Positions 22,122 to 25,717 of a stretch of DNA of 25,717 bases are shown here, piece by piece; positions within the stretch are counted from its first letter, which is position 1, and the number at the start of each line of letters is the position of its first letter. This stretch comes from an uncultured Lachnospiraceae bacterium (GTDB taxonomy: Bacteria; Bacillota; Clostridia; Lachnospirales; Lachnospiraceae): positions 1 through 25,717 of the forward strand of contig CAJTVN010000047.1 in NCBI GenBank assembly GCA_910579685.1. Direction: 5' to 3'. A program made the translations under genes and the position numbers. The notes below the pieces were generated by a model. It did not search any database. It was not told the origin of the DNA and was given only the letters and a program-made list of their open reading frames with translations.

Positions 22122-24239
22122 TTGGCTGGAAGAGAATATCCATTAGATAGAACCAGAAATATTGGTATTATGGCTCATATCGATGCAGGTAAGACAACTC
22201 TTACAGAACGTATCTTATATTACACTGGTGTGAATTATAAGATTGGCGATACGCACGAAGGTACTGCTACCATGGACTGGATGGAACAGGAGCAGGAGAG
22301 AGGTATCACCATAACGTCGGCTGCAACGACATGTCATTGGACTCTGGAAGAAAACTGTAAGCCTAAGCCGGGTGCTCTTGAACATCGTATCAATATTATT
22401 GATACTCCCGGGCACGTTGACTTCACAGTGGAAGTGGAACGTTCCCTGCGTGTTCTTGACGGCGCTGTCGGTGTATTCTGCGCAAAGGGCGGTGTTGAGC
22501 CTCAGTCGGAAAACGTGTGGCGCCAGGCAGACACTTACAATGTACCCAGAATGGCCTTTATTAACAAAATGGACATTTTAGGTGCAAACTTCTACGGAGC
22601 CGTAGAGCAGATTAAGACCAGACTTGGTAAAAACGCAATCATCCTCCAGCTGCCGATCGGCAAGGAAGATGAGTTTAAAGGTATTATTGATTTATTCGAA
22701 ATGAAGGCATACATCTACAATGACGACAAGGGAGAGGATATTTCAATCACCGATATCCCTGAGGACATGCAGGATGATGCCGAGCTTTACCGTTCAGAGC
22801 TCATTGAGAAGATCTGTGAATTGGACGATGATTTGACAATGATGTATCTGGAAGGTGAAGAACCCTCTGTTGAGGAGATGAAGAAGGTTCTGAGAAAAGC
22901 CACCTGTGAATGCACGGCCGTACCTGTGTGCTGTGGTTCCGCTTACAGGAACAAGGGCGTACAGAAGCTTCTCGATGCAATTCTTGAGTATATGCCCGCT
23001 CCTATAGATATCCCGGCAATCAAGGGTACGGATCTGGACGGCAATGAGATCGAGAGGCATTCATCGGATGAAGAGCCTTTCGCTGCCTTGGCATTCAAGA
23101 TTATGGCGGATCCTTTTGTGGGAAAGCTTGCTTTCTTCAGAGTTTATTCCGGTACTATGAACTCCGGTTCCTATGTACTGAATGCTACCAAAGATAAAAA
23201 GGAACGTGTTGGACGTATCCTTCAGATGCACGCAAACAAGAGAGCGGAGCTCGACAAGGTTTATTCCGGCGATATTGCAGCGGCAGTGGGCTTCAAGTTC
23301 ACCACCACCGGAGATACGATCTGCGATGACCGTCATCCGGTTATCCTGGAATCCATGGAATTCCCTGAACCCGTTATCGAGCTGGCAATCGAGCCTAAAA
23401 CGAAAGCCGGACAGGGCAAGATGGGAGAGGCTCTTGCAAAGCTTGCAGAGGAAGATCCTACTTTCCGCGCTCATACGGATCAGGAAACAGGCCAGACCAT
23501 TATCGCAGGTATGGGTGAGCTCCATCTGGAGATCATCGTGGATCGTCTTCTGCGCGAGTTTAAGGTGGAGGCAAACGTGGGCGCTCCTCAGGTTGCCTAC
23601 AAGGAGACCTTTACCAAGACAGTGGAAGTGGATTCCAAATATGCGAAGCAGTCCGGCGGACGCGGCCAGTATGGTCACTGTAAGGTACGTTTCGAGCCTA
23701 TGGACGCCAACGGAGAAGAGCTGTTCAAGTTCGATTCCGAGGTTGTGGGTGGTGCGATTCCTAAGGAATACATTCCTGCAGTCGGTGAAGGTATTGAGGA
23801 AGCTTCCAAGTGCGGTATTCTGGGAGGATTCCCGGTACTTGGCGTGCATGCAACGGTATATGACGGTTCCTATCATGAGGTCGATTCCTCAGAAATGGCA
23901 TTCCATATTGCTGGTTCTATGGCGTTCAAGGATGCTATGAACAAGGCAAATCCTGTGCTCCTTGAGCCCATCATGAAGGTGGAGGTGACAATGCCCGAGG
24001 AATATATGGGAGATGTCATTGGAGATATCAATTCCCGCAGGGGCCGTATTGAGGGCATGGACGATATCGGAGGAGGCAAGATGGTAAGAGCATTCGTACC
24101 CCTTGCCGAGATGTTCGGTTATTCCACGGATCTTCGTTCCAGGACACAGGGAAGAGGAAACTATTCCATGTTCTTTGAAAAATATGAGCAGGTTCCCAAG
24201 AACGTACAGGAAAAAGTCTTGGCAGCAAAGGCGAAATAA
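22122..24239 (+). CDS. fusA: Elongation factor G (TTG start)
   Basis: The 705-residue translocase has the GTPase motifs AHIDAGKTT (18-26), the switch I part ERGITI (59-64), DTPGHVD (94-100) and NKMD (148-151), then the EF-G domains including GRGQYGHCKVRFEP in domain IV and MFGYSTDLRSRTQGRG near the end. It starts at a rare TTG 8 bases after AAGGAGG (22107-22113); the next in-frame ATG would remove the P-loop start. Its last codons are part of a 53-bp tandem repeat that continues past the stop. Confidence 0.98.
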   Translation: MAGREYPLDRTRNIGIMAHIDAGKTTLTERILYYTGVNYKIGDTHEGTATMDWMEQEQERGITITSAATTCHWTLEENCKPKPGALEHRINIIDTPGHVDFTVEVERSLRVLDGAVGVFCAKGGVEPQSENVWRQADTYNVPRMAFINKMDILGANFYGAVEQIKTRLGKNAIILQLPIGKEDEFKGIIDLFEMKAYIYNDDKGEDISITDIPEDMQDDAELYRSELIEKICELDDDLTMMYLEGEEPSVEEMKKVLRKATCECTAVPVCCGSAYRNKGVQKLLDAILEYMPAPIDIPAIKGTDLDGNEIERHSSDEEPFAALAFKIMADPFVGKLAFFRVYSGTMNSGSYVLNATKDKKERVGRILQMHANKRAELDKVYSGDIAAAVGFKFTTTGDTICDDRHPVILESMEFPEPVIELAIEPKTKAGQGKMGEALAKLAEEDPTFRAHTDQETGQTIIAGMGELHLEIIVDRLLREFKVEANVGAPQVAYKETFTKTVEVDSKYAKQSGGRGQYGHCKVRFEPMDANGEELFKFDSEVVGGAIPKEYIPAVGEGIEEASKCGILGGFPVLGVHATVYDGSYHEVDSSEMAFHIAGSMAFKDAMNKANPVLLEPIMKVEVTMPEEYMGDVIGDINSRRGRIEGMDDIGGGKMVRAFVPLAEMFGYSTDLRSRTQGRGNYSMFFEKYEQVPKNVQEKVLAAKAK

Positions 24240-24344
24240 AGGCAGCGAGACTTTATCCTGCGGAAAAAGTCTTGGCAGCAAAGGCGAAATAAAGGCAGCG
24301 AGACTTTATCCTGCGGAAAAAGTCTTGGCGGCAAAGGCGAAATA
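24209..24344 (+). repeat. 53-bp tandem repeat at the fusA 3' end
   Basis: Copy 1 (24209-24261) includes the last codons and stop of fusA. Copy 2 (24262-24314) is identical over all 53 bases. Copy 3 (24315-24344) is partial with one change. Each full copy contains AAAGTCTTG and CGAGACTTT, a 9-bp stem with one G-T pair; copy 3 keeps only the left arm. Because 53 is not a multiple of 3, the copies are in different frames. Confidence 0.9.
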
Positions 24345-24378
24345 GCAGGATATCCCGCCCGATTACAGCAAATAGTGC

Positions 24379-24407
24379 TTGAAAATATCGGTAATTTCTA
24401 ATATAAT
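24379..24407 (+). promoter_or_regulatory. Sigma-A promoter of tuf
   Basis: TTGAAA (24379-24384), 17-base spacer, perfect TATAAT (24402-24407). tuf is thus independently expressed from the fusA transcript. Confidence 0.85.
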
Positions 24408-24470
24408 CAAAGATAGTTGATTATTTATTTTGGTAACGAAACCATTTATTTTTTAAGGAGGACTTTAGAA

Positions 24471-25658
<1,188 letters not shown>

Positions 25659-25680
25659 TTATAATTTATTCAGTAAAATC

Positions 25681-25713
25681 AAGGCTTTCGGGGATTTCTC
25701 CGAAAGCCTTTTT
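25681..25713 (+). terminator. Terminator after tuf
   Basis: AAGGCTTTCGG (25681-25691) pairs perfectly with CCGAAAGCCTT (25700-25710), followed by T tract. Confidence 0.92.
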
Positions 25714-25717
25714 ACGT

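Noticed and set aside
24103..24345. Small frame ending in the EF-G terminal peptide
   Set aside because: It is produced by the 53-bp repeat shifting frame; there is no ribosome binding site, so it is not an independent gene.

Overview
The window reads as chromosomal DNA from an anaerobic Firmicute of class Clostridia, most likely a Lachnospiraceae member. This is inferred from a typical Firmicutes L10 leader, a zinc-type L33, RNA polymerase subunits of Clostridia-like length with an acidic RpoB tail, and strong AGGAGG ribosome binding sites. No species can be named from the sequence alone. No tRNA, rRNA or CRISPR array was seen.

Left third (1-7400), accessory and mosaic. A transposase cut by the window edge is followed by about 450 bases of decayed DNA. 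On the minus strand this holds a flagellin remnant (N-terminal D0/D1 motif joined out of frame to a flagellin-like C-terminus) and the first codons of another gene next to the insertion sequence. Then comes a tightly overlapping three-gene operon with two CitE-like (HpcH/HpaI fold) lyase paralogues and an acyl-CoA carboxyltransferase. Next are a structured intergenic element, a small protein built of 11-residue coiled-coil repeats, two small Xre-type regulators with matching start regions, a multi-hairpin intergenic repeat candidate, and a FliD-like flagellar cap gene on the minus strand.

Right two thirds (7500-25717), the translation/transcription core, all on the plus strand: rpmG-secE-nusG-[leader]-rplK-rplA-terminator; a membrane-anchored CapA-like gene; promoter, L10 leader/attenuator, rplJ-rplL-terminator; promoter, rpoB-rpoC-terminator; promoter, rpsL-rpsG-fusA; promoter, tuf-terminator. 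Five good sigma-A promoters divide the cluster into separately controlled units. The L7Ae-like gene that Bacilli often carry between rpoC and rpsL is absent here.

The observations most worth checking are: the flagellin fossil; the CitE-CitE-carboxyltransferase operon, which has no biotin partner nearby; a 53-bp tandem repeat that duplicates the 3' end of fusA including its stop codon; a CapA-like gene inserted between L1 and L10 whose promoter predicts a leaderless mRNA; similar hairpins at the predicted 5' ends of the rpoBC and rpsL transcripts; and two unexplained structured elements at 4317-4476 and 5889-6030. No clear new defence or mobile system was found.
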